In this document: positions 8,605 through 15,531 of the stretch, piece after piece
Layout: every line of letters starts with the position of its first letter
How positions within the stretch are numbered: position 1 is the stretch's first letter
NCBI GenBank assembly: GCA_046724035.1
Contig: JBKOVT010000061.1
Location: forward strand, 1-43,179
Direction of reading: 5' to 3'
From: DATARH01 sp046724035
GTDB taxonomy: Bacteria; Pseudomonadota; Alphaproteobacteria; ATCC43930; CGMCC-115725
Length of the DNA stretch: 43,179 nt
The notes under the pieces: generated by a model
The model's database searches: none
What the model was told of the DNA's origin: nothing
The model's input: only the letters and a program-made list of their open reading frames with translations
Program-made: the position numbers and the translations under genes

Positions 8605-8957
8605 CAAAACACGCGGCGACAAAACACACGGCGCGCTTGCGAATACGCCGCGGCACCGCCGACGAGCCGCAACCGCGCTATCAGGAGTTTACGTTGCCGT
8701 TCGAAGCCGGAACCACGGTGCTCGACGCGCTGATCGCGATACGAAGACAGCAGGATCCATCGCTCGCCATCCGCTACAGCTGCATCAACGCGAATGTCTG
8801 CAAGGAATGCCTCATCGCGATCGACGGTGTCGTCGACTATGCCTGCACGACGCGGCTGCGCGACGACAAGGTCATGACGCTCGAGCCACTGCCGGGTAAG
8901 CCGCTGTTGCGCGATCTCGTCACCGAAACCCGGCCGCGGCGCGAGCGACTGAAGTAA
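8601..8957 (+). CDS. Short SdhB/FrdB-like 2Fe-2S protein
   Basis: A 118-aa protein equivalent to only the N-terminal plant-ferredoxin-like domain of SdhB/FrdB. It has a beta-grasp start (YQEFTLPFEAGTTVLDAL, residues about 27-44) and cysteines at 61, 67, 70 and 82, followed by the PLLRDLVTE segment that in SdhB leads into the second domain. The C-terminal domain with the 4Fe-4S and 3Fe-4S clusters (normally about 120 residues more) is absent and the frame ends cleanly. Cys spacing is C-x5-C-x2-C-x11-C, one residue longer in the first loop than the C-x4-C of SdhB. ATG 8601 overlaps the flavoprotein stop. It probably passes electrons to or from the FAD subunit and an external partner. Confidence 0.88.
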   Translation: MTKHAATKHTARLRIRRGTADEPQPRYQEFTLPFEAGTTVLDALIAIRRQQDPSLAIRYSCINANVCKECLIAIDGVVDYACTTRLRDDKVMTLEPLPGKPLLRDLVTETRPRRERLK

Positions 8958-8970
8958 AATCTCTCTCGTA

Positions 8971-8999
8971 TTGTCACTAGCCCCGTGAGCGGTTGTTCT
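8971..8999 (+). promoter_or_regulatory. Candidate sigma70-type promoter
   Basis: TTGTCA (8971-8976, 5 of 6 to the -35 consensus), a 17-nt spacer and TGTTCT (8994-8999, only 3 of 6) precede the AT-hook protein gene. The -35 and spacing are good and the -10 is weak. Confidence 0.3.
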
Positions 9000-9006
9000 A
9001 CTGCAG

Positions 9007-9020
9007 CACGTGAAAACGTG
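9007..9020 (+). other. Small GAAA-loop hairpin in a 5' leader
   Basis: CACGT and ACGTG form a perfect 5-bp stem closed by a GAAA (GNRA) loop. It lies 20 nt upstream of the ribosome binding site of the AT-hook protein gene. It could be a small RNA structure or a DNA palindrome. It is short enough to be chance. Confidence 0.3.
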
Positions 9021-9057
9021 TTAGCGTTTGCTCCTGAACCAGGGAGGATGTCGGATA

Positions 9058-9675
9058 ATGGCCAGAACGGCGATGACGGAATTGCAGCAACAAATCGACG
9101 CAGTACGGCGCGAAGCTTTCGCCGCAGGTTACGCTGCCGCAATGGAAGCGGTGCGGGAACTCGCGTCGCGTTCAGCGCCCGGAACTGGCACCGCGACCGG
9201 CGCGCCGAGCCGTCGCGGCCGGCCTCCGGGGCGTCGCCGCGGCCGCCCCCGCGCCCAGCAAGCCGCATCGCCGGCGGCAGCACGTCCAGCACGGCGTCGC
9301 CGCACCACGAGACGACGCGCGCGTACAGCGACAACCGGTCCCGCGACCCGTACACGTGCGACGCGGCGCGCCACCACTCGCACTCGCTCCACCGCGCGCA
9401 CTCGCGCAACGGCGGGCGCCGCCGGTCGCGCCACCCGCGGGAGACGGGCAGGCGGGCGCCGCCCGCAGCGCGGGGCCAATGCGCAGATCATCGGCGAGAT
9501 CCTGCGGTCGGCCGCGCCGCGCGCGATCCCGCCGGCGGACATCCGCAGAGCGCTGCAGCAGAGAGGCGTCGAAATGGCGTTTACCTCGATCCGCCATGCG
9601 CTCGGTCAATTGCAGCAGCGCAACGCTGCCGAGCAGGTCGGCAACAGCAACACCTGGCGTCATCGCGGCGGCTGA
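9058..9675 (+). CDS. AT-hook / histone H1-like basic protein
   Basis: A 205-aa, extremely basic protein with three visible parts. Residues 1-40 are predicted helical (LQQQIDAVRREAFAAGYAAA), possibly a short coiled coil. Two AT-hook cores (R-G-R-P at 53-56 and 61-64) sit in a Pro/Gly/Arg linker. Residues about 67-140 are low-complexity Arg/Ala/Thr, like histone H1 or AlgP tails. Residues about 141-203 form a compact helical, winged-helix-like domain (IIGEILRSA, then PPADIRRALQQRG, then FTSIRHALGQLQQRNAAEQV). The likely role is DNA binding as a nucleoid-associated or global regulatory protein; this is inferred from composition and hooks. ATG 9058 has AGGGAGG (9041-9047) 10 nt upstream; the earlier TTG at 9028 has none. 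It converges on rnhA and the two 3' ends overlap by 16 bp. Confidence 0.75.
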   Translation: MARTAMTELQQQIDAVRREAFAAGYAAAMEAVRELASRSAPGTGTATGAPSRRGRPPGRRRGRPRAQQAASPAAARPARRRRTTRRRARTATTGPATRTRATRRATTRTRSTARTRATAGAAGRATRGRRAGGRRPQRGANAQIIGEILRSAAPRAIPPADIRRALQQRGVEMAFTSIRHALGQLQQRNAAEQVGNSNTWRHRGG

Positions 9676-10130
9676 TCGTTGGCCCGCTGGCGCTGCGCGG
9701 CGATGGCGCCGCGCGCCAGCACGTCGGCGCGCTCGTTTTCAGGGTGTCCGGCGTGGCCGCGCACCCAATGCCATTCGATCTCGTGCGGCGCGGCGGCCTG
9801 TTCCAAGCGTTGCCATAGATCGACGTTCTTCACCGCCGCCTTGCTAGCGGTCCGCCAGCCGCGCGCCTTCCAAGCGGGGAGCCATCGCGTGATGCCGTCG
9901 CGCAGATACTGGCTGTCGGTGAAAAGGCGCACCCGGCACGGCCGCTTCAGCGCTTCCAGTCCGGCGATCGCAGCCATCAGCTCCATGCGGTTGTTCGTCG
10001 TCGCGGGCTCGCCGCCCGACAGTTCCTTCTCGACCCCGCGCGAACGCAGGATGGCGCCCCAACCACCGGGGCCGGGATTGCCGCTGCACGCGCCATCGGT
10101 GAAGATTTCGACCTCAGGCATCGATGCCAT
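9660..10130 (-). CDS. rnhA: Ribonuclease HI
   Basis: Ribonuclease HI (156 aa) degrades the RNA strand of RNA:DNA hybrids in the cytoplasm, including R-loops and primer remnants. All four carboxylates are present: Asp in F-T-D-G-A-C-S-G-N-P-G, Glu in N-N-R-M-E-L-M-A, Asp in F-T-D-S-Q-Y, and Asp in N-E-R-A-D-V-L-A. The flexible-loop His is in R-G-H-A-G-H-P. The start is ambiguous: ATG 10130 gives MASMPEVEIF, while ATG 10121 gives MPEVEIF, closer to most family members. Both begin inside the end of thrB, overlapping it by 17 or 8 nt. The thrB-rnhA order is common in alphaproteobacteria and implies co-transcription. Confidence 0.95.
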   Translation of the reverse strand: MASMPEVEIFTDGACSGNPGPGGWGAILRSRGVEKELSGGEPATTNNRMELMAAIAGLEALKRPCRVRLFTDSQYLRDGITRWLPAWKARGWRTASKAAVKNVDLWQRLEQAAAPHEIEWHWVRGHAGHPENERADVLARGAIAAQRQRANDQPPR

Positions 10131-11079
10131 ACGCCGCCGGATCCGAAATACCGCGGTGAAAACGCAGCTTTTTTAAGTATTCGATCGGGTCCTTGGGCCG
10201 CACCAGCGCGCCGGCCGTCTGGTTCAGCCAGTCATACAAACGGGTCAGCAGAAACCGCAGCGCGCTGCCGCGCGCCAGTAACGGCAAGGCTGCGAGTTCG
10301 GCGGCATCGAGCGGGCGCGCCGCATGATACTGGCGAACGAGCAGCCGCGCCTTTGTGACATTGAAGCTGCCGTCCGGTTCGAAGCACCACGCGTTCAGAC
10401 AGATCGCCAGATCGTAGGCGAGAAAATCGCTGCACGCGAAATAGAAGTCGATAAGACCCGAGACCTCGCGGTCTCGGAAGAAGACGTTGTCCGGAAACAG
10501 ATCGGCATGGATGACGCCGCCCGGCAATCCCTGCGGCCAAGACGCTTCGAGAAAAGCGAGCTCGTCGCCGAGTTCGGCGGCAAGGCCCTGCTGCAATTCA
10601 CCGGCGCGCGCGGCGCTCGCTTCATAGAGCCGCCGCCAGCCGGTTACTCCCAAATTGTTCGGCCGCCGGCCGGCAAAGGAACAGCCGGCGCGATGCAAGG
10701 CGGCGAGCGCGCTGCCGAGCCCCGCGCAATGAAACGGCTCGATGCGGCGCGGCCACATGCCCGTAAGAAACGTGACGATCGCCGCCGGCCGGCTGCATAG
10801 CTGTCGCAGCGCCTCGCCGCCGCGCGCCCGCACCGGTGTCGGGCATGGCACGCCCTGATGCGCGAGATGGTCCATCAGCGAGATAAAAAAAGGCAAATCC
10901 TCGGGCGCGACACGCTTCTCATAGAGTGTCAGGATGAAATTGCCGCGCTCGGTGGTCAGCAGGTAATTCGAGTTCTCGACGCCTTCGGCGATGCCCTTGC
11001 ACGCGAGCACCTCGCCGATATCGTACAGGGCTACGAATGCCCGCAGTTCGTCATCGCCGACTTCCGTGTAGACCGCCAT
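10114..11079 (-). CDS. thrB: Homoserine kinase (type II, APH fold)
   Basis: Phosphorylates L-homoserine with ATP to O-phosphohomoserine in threonine synthesis. It is the ThrB form with an aminoglycoside-phosphotransferase/choline-kinase fold, not the GHMP-kinase form. Evidence: 321 aa (family about 316-325), N-terminal GIAEGVENSNYLL nucleotide-loop block, catalytic loop H-A-D-L-F-P-D-N, and the metal Asp in G-L-I-D-F-Y-F-A. ATG 11079 (MAVYTEV) is preferred; an earlier in-frame start at 11130 adds 17 residues foreign to the family. It overlaps rnhA downstream. ispH, often directly upstream in relatives, is absent here; a divergent CDGSH gene lies upstream instead. Confidence 0.95.
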   Translation of the reverse strand: MAVYTEVGDDELRAFVALYDIGEVLACKGIAEGVENSNYLLTTERGNFILTLYEKRVAPEDLPFFISLMDHLAHQGVPCPTPVRARGGEALRQLCSRPAAIVTFLTGMWPRRIEPFHCAGLGSALAALHRAGCSFAGRRPNNLGVTGWRRLYEASAARAGELQQGLAAELGDELAFLEASWPQGLPGGVIHADLFPDNVFFRDREVSGLIDFYFACSDFLAYDLAICLNAWCFEPDGSFNVTKARLLVRQYHAARPLDAAELAALPLLARGSALRFLLTRLYDWLNQTAGALVRPKDPIEYLKKLRFHRGISDPAAYGIDA

Positions 11080-11203
11080 CCGACTGCTGTGCCTTTCACA
11101 GACCCGCGAGCCAGCTTGTGCGCGTGCCAAGCCTCGCCTAGACTCTCGTCTCCCGCCGCCGACCGGCGCGGGACACTACCAAGTGTAATGGCAGGGAAGA
11201 AAG

Positions 11204-11443
11204 ATGGCCGAACCGATCCCGGCGCAAAAGGCGCCCTATAATGTGACGGTCGAAGAGGGCAAGCGCTATTTCTGGTGCGCCTGCGGCCGCAGCGCCAAGC
11301 AGCCTTTCTGCGACGGTTCGCACAAGGACACCGGCATCACCCCGATGCCGTTCACCGCCGAGAAGACCGAAGAGCTGTGGTTCTGCGGTTGCAAAGCGAC
11401 CGAAGGCCAACCCTTCTGCGACGGAACTCACAACACACTCTGA
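11204..11443 (+). CDS. Dual-CDGSH iron-sulfur protein
   Basis: A 79-aa protein made of two CDGSH-type zinc-finger-like motifs. The first has Cys25, Cys27, Cys36 and His40 (C-x-C-x8-C-D-G-S-H). The second has Cys61, Cys63, Cys72 and His76 (C-x-C-x8-C-D-G-T-H). Each 3Cys-1His set binds a redox-active, pH-sensitive [2Fe-2S] cluster in mitoNEET relatives. No membrane anchor is present, so it is cytoplasmic. AGGGAAGAAAG lies just before the ATG. The role is probably electron transfer or Fe-S/iron handling. It is divergent from thrB and 11 bp upstream of a lipoprotein gene on the same strand. Confidence 0.93.
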   Translation: MAEPIPAQKAPYNVTVEEGKRYFWCACGRSAKQPFCDGSHKDTGITPMPFTAEKTEELWFCGCKATEGQPFCDGTHNTL

Positions 11444-11454
11444 TCGGGACGCGG

Positions 11455-12075
11455 ATGGCCGCTTTTAGCTCGGGCGCCCGTAGCGGGCCGCCCGCGGTGC
11501 GGCGCGAATCGCCTCGCGCGAAGCGCGCGGGCTGGGCCGCCGTCATCGGCCTTCTCGTGCTGTCCGGCTGCAGCTGGGCTTCGGGCTGGTTCGGCTCATC
11601 CGAACCAACGGCACGACCCATTTTGGAGCCGGGCACCTGTCCGACGGCAGCGATCCTTAAACCGCTTTCCCAGACCGCGCTATTCGCGCCCGGCCAGCCG
11701 CATGAGCCGCCGGGGGTCTCATTTTACGGCTTGCTGAGCGAGGTCGAGGCCAAATGCGATCGCGCCGGCGACGCGGTGCGTCTCGCGCTTGATGTCGTCG
11801 TTGTCGGCGAACGCGGCCCGGCGGCGGGCGGCGCCAGCGGTCTCGACCTCTGGTATTTTGTCGCGGTGACCGGATCCGATCAGGCGATCCTCGGCAAGCG
11901 GCTCTTCCCCGTCCATATCGAGGTTCCGACGACCGCCAAGCGCGCTGCGGTCAGCGACCATATCGAAGAAACGATCCCGCTCGGCGGGCGCCGGCCCGGC
12001 GACGTCAACATCATCCTCGGATTTCAGCAGGGGGCCGAAGCGGTCGAGTTCTATCGCCATTACCGCGGGCGCTGA
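11455..12075 (+). CDS. Hypothetical lipoprotein
   Basis: A 206-aa protein I do not recognise at family level. The first 25 residues are basic and unusually long for an n-region. They are followed by a hydrophobic core and a lipobox V-L-S-G-C with Cys39 as the lipidation site (AAVIGLLVLSGCSW). The mature part is about 168 residues and soluble. It predicts as mixed alpha/beta with a conserved-looking SLVEVEAKCD-type segment (here GLLSEVEAKCDRAGDAVRLA) and a strand-rich middle (LALDVVVVGERGP), resembling small periplasmic proteins found in alphaproteobacteria. It would sit on the inner or outer membrane facing the periplasm. It starts 11 bp after the CDGSH gene, so the two may be co-transcribed. 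Function unknown. Confidence 0.75.
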   Translation: MAAFSSGARSGPPAVRRESPRAKRAGWAAVIGLLVLSGCSWASGWFGSSEPTARPILEPGTCPTAAILKPLSQTALFAPGQPHEPPGVSFYGLLSEVEAKCDRAGDAVRLALDVVVVGERGPAAGGASGLDLWYFVAVTGSDQAILGKRLFPVHIEVPTTAKRAAVSDHIEETIPLGGRRPGDVNIILGFQQGAEAVEFYRHYRGR

Positions 12076-12093
12076 GGGCGCCATCGAGCAAAG

Positions 12094-12110
12094 CCGCCGT
12101 CTAACGGCGG
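12094..12110 (+). other. GC-rich hairpin before the SMP-30 gene
   Basis: CCGCCGT and ACGGCGG form a perfect 7-bp stem with a CTA loop, between the lipoprotein stop and the GGGAGGAG ribosome site of the next gene. No U-tract follows, so it is more likely an intercistronic or leader structure, or a U-less terminator, than a classical terminator. Confidence 0.45.
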
Positions 12111-12128
12111 AATCATGGGAGGAGCCGC

Positions 12129-13340
12129 ATGAGCACGCGCCATCCACTGTCGCGCCGCGGTCTGTTGGCCGGCGCCGGGGCCGTCGGCGCCACCGCGCTG
12201 GCTTTGCGCCGGGCCGGGGCGCAGACGCAGCCTGCACCAAATGCGCAACTGGGCACTCCAGCCAGCACGATCACGAGCCCGCCGCGCGATTGGACACCGG
12301 GCCGACCGTCGATCTACCCCGACCCGGACGTCATCGTCGTCGATCCGGAATTCAACACCGTGCGATTGGGGAACGCGCCGATCCGCCGCGTATGGACCGG
12401 CGCCAATTGGGCGGAAGGCCCGGCTTGGTCGAGCCAGGGGCAATACCTCGTCTTCAGCGATGTGACCGGCAACGTTCAGTACCGCTACATCTGGGAAGAC
12501 GGACGGGTTACCCCGTTCCGCAAGCCCTCCGACAACACAAACGGCAATTCCTTCGACCATCAGGGCCGGCAATTGTCCTGCCAGGATTTCTTCCGGCGGG
12601 TTGTGCGCTGGGAGCATGACGGCTCGATGACCGTCATCGCCGATTCCTATGACGGAAAGCCGCTCAACTCGCCAAACGACATCGTGCCGCATGTCGACGG
12701 CTCTATCTGGTTCACCGACCCGCCCTATGGCGACCGCACGAACGAAGGCCACCCCGATTTCGCGGGCGGCCCGACAAATCCCGAGGGCAAGCTAAACCCG
12801 CTGATCGGGGCGCCCAATGCCGGCGCGCTCGGCGGCAAGAAGCGCGAATTGTCGACAAACGTCTATCGGTGGGATCCGAGCGGCAAGCTCGATGTCGTCA
12901 TCACCGAGGAACAGCTGCCCGACCCGAACGGTCTCTGCTTTTCGCCCGATTACAAGACGCTCTACGTCATCAGCACCGGACGCGGTCCGGGCGATGTCGG
13001 CCCGGGCGGGCGGCGCGTCGTCTACGCTTTCGATGTACAGGACAAGAAGGTCGGCAATCAGCGTCTCTTCAGCGACATGATGCTCGACGGTGTCAAATGC
13101 GGCCCGGACGGAATGCGCGCTGATGTGTACGGCAATCTGTGGATCAGCTCGAATGCGCCCTTGGGTTATGCCGGGGTGTTGTGTTTCACCGCGCAGGGCA
13201 AGCTGATCGGCCGCATCCGTCTGCCGGAGGTGTGCGCCAATCTCACGTTCGGCGGACCCAAGCGCGACCGCCTGTTCATGACGGCGAGCCAATCGCTTTA
13301 TGTGCTGCAGGTCCTCACTCAGGGCGCCGCACCGGGCTAA
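12129..13340 (+). CDS. Tat-exported SMP-30/gluconolactonase-like protein
   Basis: Six-bladed beta-propeller lactonase family (SMP-30/regucalcin/gluconolactonase), 403 aa. A twin-arginine signal (S-R-R-G-L-L, then an Ala/Gly-rich core ending near AGAQ at 29-32) indicates export of the folded protein to the periplasm. Residues matching the metal site of the family are Glu96 (A-E-G-P-A-W), Asn267 (D-P-N-G-L-C-F-S) and Asp327 (G-P-D-G-M-R). Asn183 in N-S-P-N-D-I-V is the usual additional ligand or substrate contact. Such enzymes hydrolyse sugar or other lactones with a divalent metal. GGGAGGAG lies 6 nt before ATG 12129. Its TAA overlaps the TAG of the convergent acyl-CoA dehydrogenase by four bases. 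Confidence 0.9.
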   Translation: MSTRHPLSRRGLLAGAGAVGATALALRRAGAQTQPAPNAQLGTPASTITSPPRDWTPGRPSIYPDPDVIVVDPEFNTVRLGNAPIRRVWTGANWAEGPAWSSQGQYLVFSDVTGNVQYRYIWEDGRVTPFRKPSDNTNGNSFDHQGRQLSCQDFFRRVVRWEHDGSMTVIADSYDGKPLNSPNDIVPHVDGSIWFTDPPYGDRTNEGHPDFAGGPTNPEGKLNPLIGAPNAGALGGKKRELSTNVYRWDPSGKLDVVITEEQLPDPNGLCFSPDYKTLYVISTGRGPGDVGPGGRRVVYAFDVQDKKVGNQRLFSDMMLDGVKCGPDGMRADVYGNLWISSNAPLGYAGVLCFTAQGKLIGRIRLPEVCANLTFGGPKRDRLFMTASQSLYVLQVLTQGAAPG

Positions 13341-14554
13341 TCCGCCACACTTGTGCCGCCGGTGCGAAGCACGCGCTGGGCGATCGACCAACGGTGCACT
13401 TCCGAGGGGCCGTCATAGATGCGGAACGGGCGCACCTCGCGGAAGAGGCGCGCGACGATCGTGTCGTCGGTGATGCCGAGCCCGCCCAAAACCTGCATGC
13501 TGCGGTCGACGACCCGCCAGATCGCCTCCGAGCAGATGACCTTTGCCATGCTGGATTCATGGCGCGCTCGCTCGCCCTGATCCAAGAGCCAGGCGGTGTG
13601 CCAGATCGTCAATCGGCAGGTATGCAGATCCATCTCGTTGTCGGCCAGCATGAAGCCGACCCCTTCATGTTCGCCCAAGGGCTTGCCGAAGGCGGCGCGC
13701 CGACGCGCGTAATCGGTCGCGATGTCGTGCGCGCGTCGGGCGGCGCCGAGCCAGCGCATGCAATGCGTGAGGCGCGCCGGGGCAAGCCGCGCCTGCGCAT
13801 AGCGGAACCCCTCGCCGACCTGGCCCAACACCGCGCTCTCCGGCACGCGCAACCCATCGAGCCGGACGATCGCATGGCCGCCCGACATGTATTGGTCGAG
13901 CGTATCGAGCACGCGCTCGATATGGATGCCCGGCGCATTCATCGGCGTCAGAAACATCGTCGCGCCGGCCGGGCCGAGCGGATCGCTGTCGTTCTTCGCC
14001 ATGATGATCGCGAGATCGGCGCCGACCGCGCCGGTGATCAGCCATTTGGTGCCATCTATGACAAAATCGCCGCTATTCGATCTCCCCGCAGAGCCGGACT
14101 CGCGACGTGCCGTCGTCAGCAGCATCGACGGGTCGGCGCCGGCGCCGGGCGCCGGCTCCGTCATCATAAAGCAGGAGCGGATATCGCCCGCTGCGAGCGG
14201 CCGCAGCCATTGCTCGTTCTGCCGCTCATCGGCGACCTGTTCCAGGAGGTGCATGTTGGCTTCGTCGGGCGCGAAGATGTTCATCGCGATCGTCGCGAGC
14301 GGCGCATAACCGGCCGCCTCGAAGACTATCGACTTGCCGCGGTGGTCGAGGCCGAGCCCACCCCATTCGTGCCCGACATGCGGCGACAGGAGCCCGGCCC
14401 CGCGCGCCAACGCCACAAGCTCACGCCGGAAATCCTCGCTCGGCCCATGCGGCCCGAGCCGGGGATCGTTCTCGCGCGGCAGGATCTCTTCGCGCACGAA
14501 GCGCTCGGTGCGTTCCTTTAATGCGACGAGCTCATCGGGAATCGTGAAATCCAT
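13337..14554 (-). CDS. Acyl-CoA dehydrogenase family protein
   Basis: FAD-dependent acyl-CoA dehydrogenase, 405 aa, cytoplasmic. It has an N-terminal helical domain (MDFTIPDELVALKERTERFV), a middle beta domain with M-M-T-E-P-A-P-G-A-G-A-D, and a C-terminal helical domain ending in I-Y-D-G-P-S-E-V-H, the block that carries substrate and flavin contacts. Members oxidise acyl-CoA to 2-enoyl-CoA and pass electrons to ETF; the acyl chain is not predictable here. ATG 14554 is the natural family start, 14 nt after the upstream DMT-transporter stop. It is the last gene of an aldolase-transporter-dehydrogenase run. Confidence 0.93.
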   Translation of the reverse strand: MDFTIPDELVALKERTERFVREEILPRENDPRLGPHGPSEDFRRELVALARGAGLLSPHVGHEWGGLGLDHRGKSIVFEAAGYAPLATIAMNIFAPDEANMHLLEQVADERQNEQWLRPLAAGDIRSCFMMTEPAPGAGADPSMLLTTARRESGSAGRSNSGDFVIDGTKWLITGAVGADLAIIMAKNDSDPLGPAGATMFLTPMNAPGIHIERVLDTLDQYMSGGHAIVRLDGLRVPESAVLGQVGEGFRYAQARLAPARLTHCMRWLGAARRAHDIATDYARRRAAFGKPLGEHEGVGFMLADNEMDLHTCRLTIWHTAWLLDQGERARHESSMAKVICSEAIWRVVDRSMQVLGGLGITDDTIVARLFREVRPFRIYDGPSEVHRWSIAQRVLRTGGTSVAD

Positions 14555-14568
14555 GACCGGCTCCGATG

Positions 14569-15531
14569 TCAGCGCACCGCGGATCGCGGCCGCTCGCGCA
14601 AGGCGATATAGAGGCCAGAGGCAATGATGATCGCGGCCCCGATCCACGTCCACAGATCGGGGAAATTGCCAAAGATCGCATAGCCCAGAATTGTCGTGCC
14701 GATCAGCTCGATATAGCCGAGCGGTGCGATGACGGCCGCCGGTCCGGACTGAAACGCACGGATAACGAGGTAGTGCCCGGCGCCGCCGAGGAGACCGAGG
14801 CTGGCGAACAGCGCGATGTCGAGCGCGCTTCGCGGCATGACGAACACAAAGGGCAGCGTTGTCGTCATCACGAGCGAGCCGAGCAGTGCGGTGAAGATGA
14901 TACCGATCGCCGAGTCATCGTAGAAGCTGACCCAGCGGGTCGCGATCTGGTACAGCGCGTACGCGGCCGAGGACAGTAGCAGCAACAGGACCGCGAGATC
15001 GTGCAGCCCTGCGCCCGGCCGGATCACCAACAGCGCGCCGACAAAGCCGATGACAACGGCGCTCCAGCGCCGGATGCCGACGCTCTCGTGCAATATCGGC
15101 ACGGACAGTGCCGTCACGATCAACGGCGAGGTAAAGCCGATCGCCGAGGCGGTGGCGAGTGGCACCCGGGTTATCGCCACGACGAACATCATGTTGCTGA
15201 CCAGCATCAGCAATGAGCGGCCGATCTGCACCGCCGGTCGGCGGGTCGCCAACAGGCGCCGCCCGTATTGCGGCAGAAAGACGAGCAGCATAACGAGCAG
15301 GTGCCCTGTGAAGCGCGCCCAGACGATCTGTGCGACCGGGTAATCCGCACCGAGCAGCTTCACCGCGGCGTTCATGAACGGAAACATCGACACGCCGGCG
15401 CACATCAGCAGGATGCCGCCCAGCACATCCTGGTGAGGGCGCGCGCGGCCGCGCCCGAGCGCGTGCTCCGGCGCGGTCACGCGAGATGGGCTGGTATCGT
15501 TCAGAGGCAGGCGCGCATCGCCGTGGCGCAC
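14569..15531 (-). CDS. DMT/EamA-family transporter
   Basis: Ten hydrophobic segments in two EamA repeats give a drug/metabolite transporter of 320 aa in the inner membrane, usually an exporter of metabolites or amino acids. The first segment starts at ILLMCAGVSMFPFMNAAVKLL and the last near IGAAIIIASGLYIALRE. The start is uncertain. GTG 15531 overlaps the aldolase end by 31 nt, while GTG 15480 falls after it and still leaves a cytoplasmic N-tail. Neither has a strong Shine-Dalgarno. Sandwiched between an HpcH/HpaI aldolase and an acyl-CoA dehydrogenase, it may move the substrate or a product of that pathway. Substrate unknown. Confidence 0.88.
   Translation of the reverse strand: MRHGDARLPLNDTSPSRVTAPEHALGRGRARPHQDVLGGILLMCAGVSMFPFMNAAVKLLGADYPVAQIVWARFTGHLLVMLLVFLPQYGRRLLATRRPAVQIGRSLLMLVSNMMFVVAITRVPLATASAIGFTSPLIVTALSVPILHESVGIRRWSAVVIGFVGALLVIRPGAGLHDLAVLLLLLSSAAYALYQIATRWVSFYDDSAIGIIFTALLGSLVMTTTLPFVFVMPRSALDIALFASLGLLGGAGHYLVIRAFQSGPAAVIAPLGYIELIGTTILGYAIFGNFPDLWTWIGAAIIIASGLYIALRERPRSAVR

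Noticed and set aside
9280..9460. Short repeated motifs resembling a direct-repeat array.
   Set aside because: They are codon repeats of the Arg/Thr/Ala-rich tail of the AT-hook protein; there are no spacers and no conserved repeat unit.
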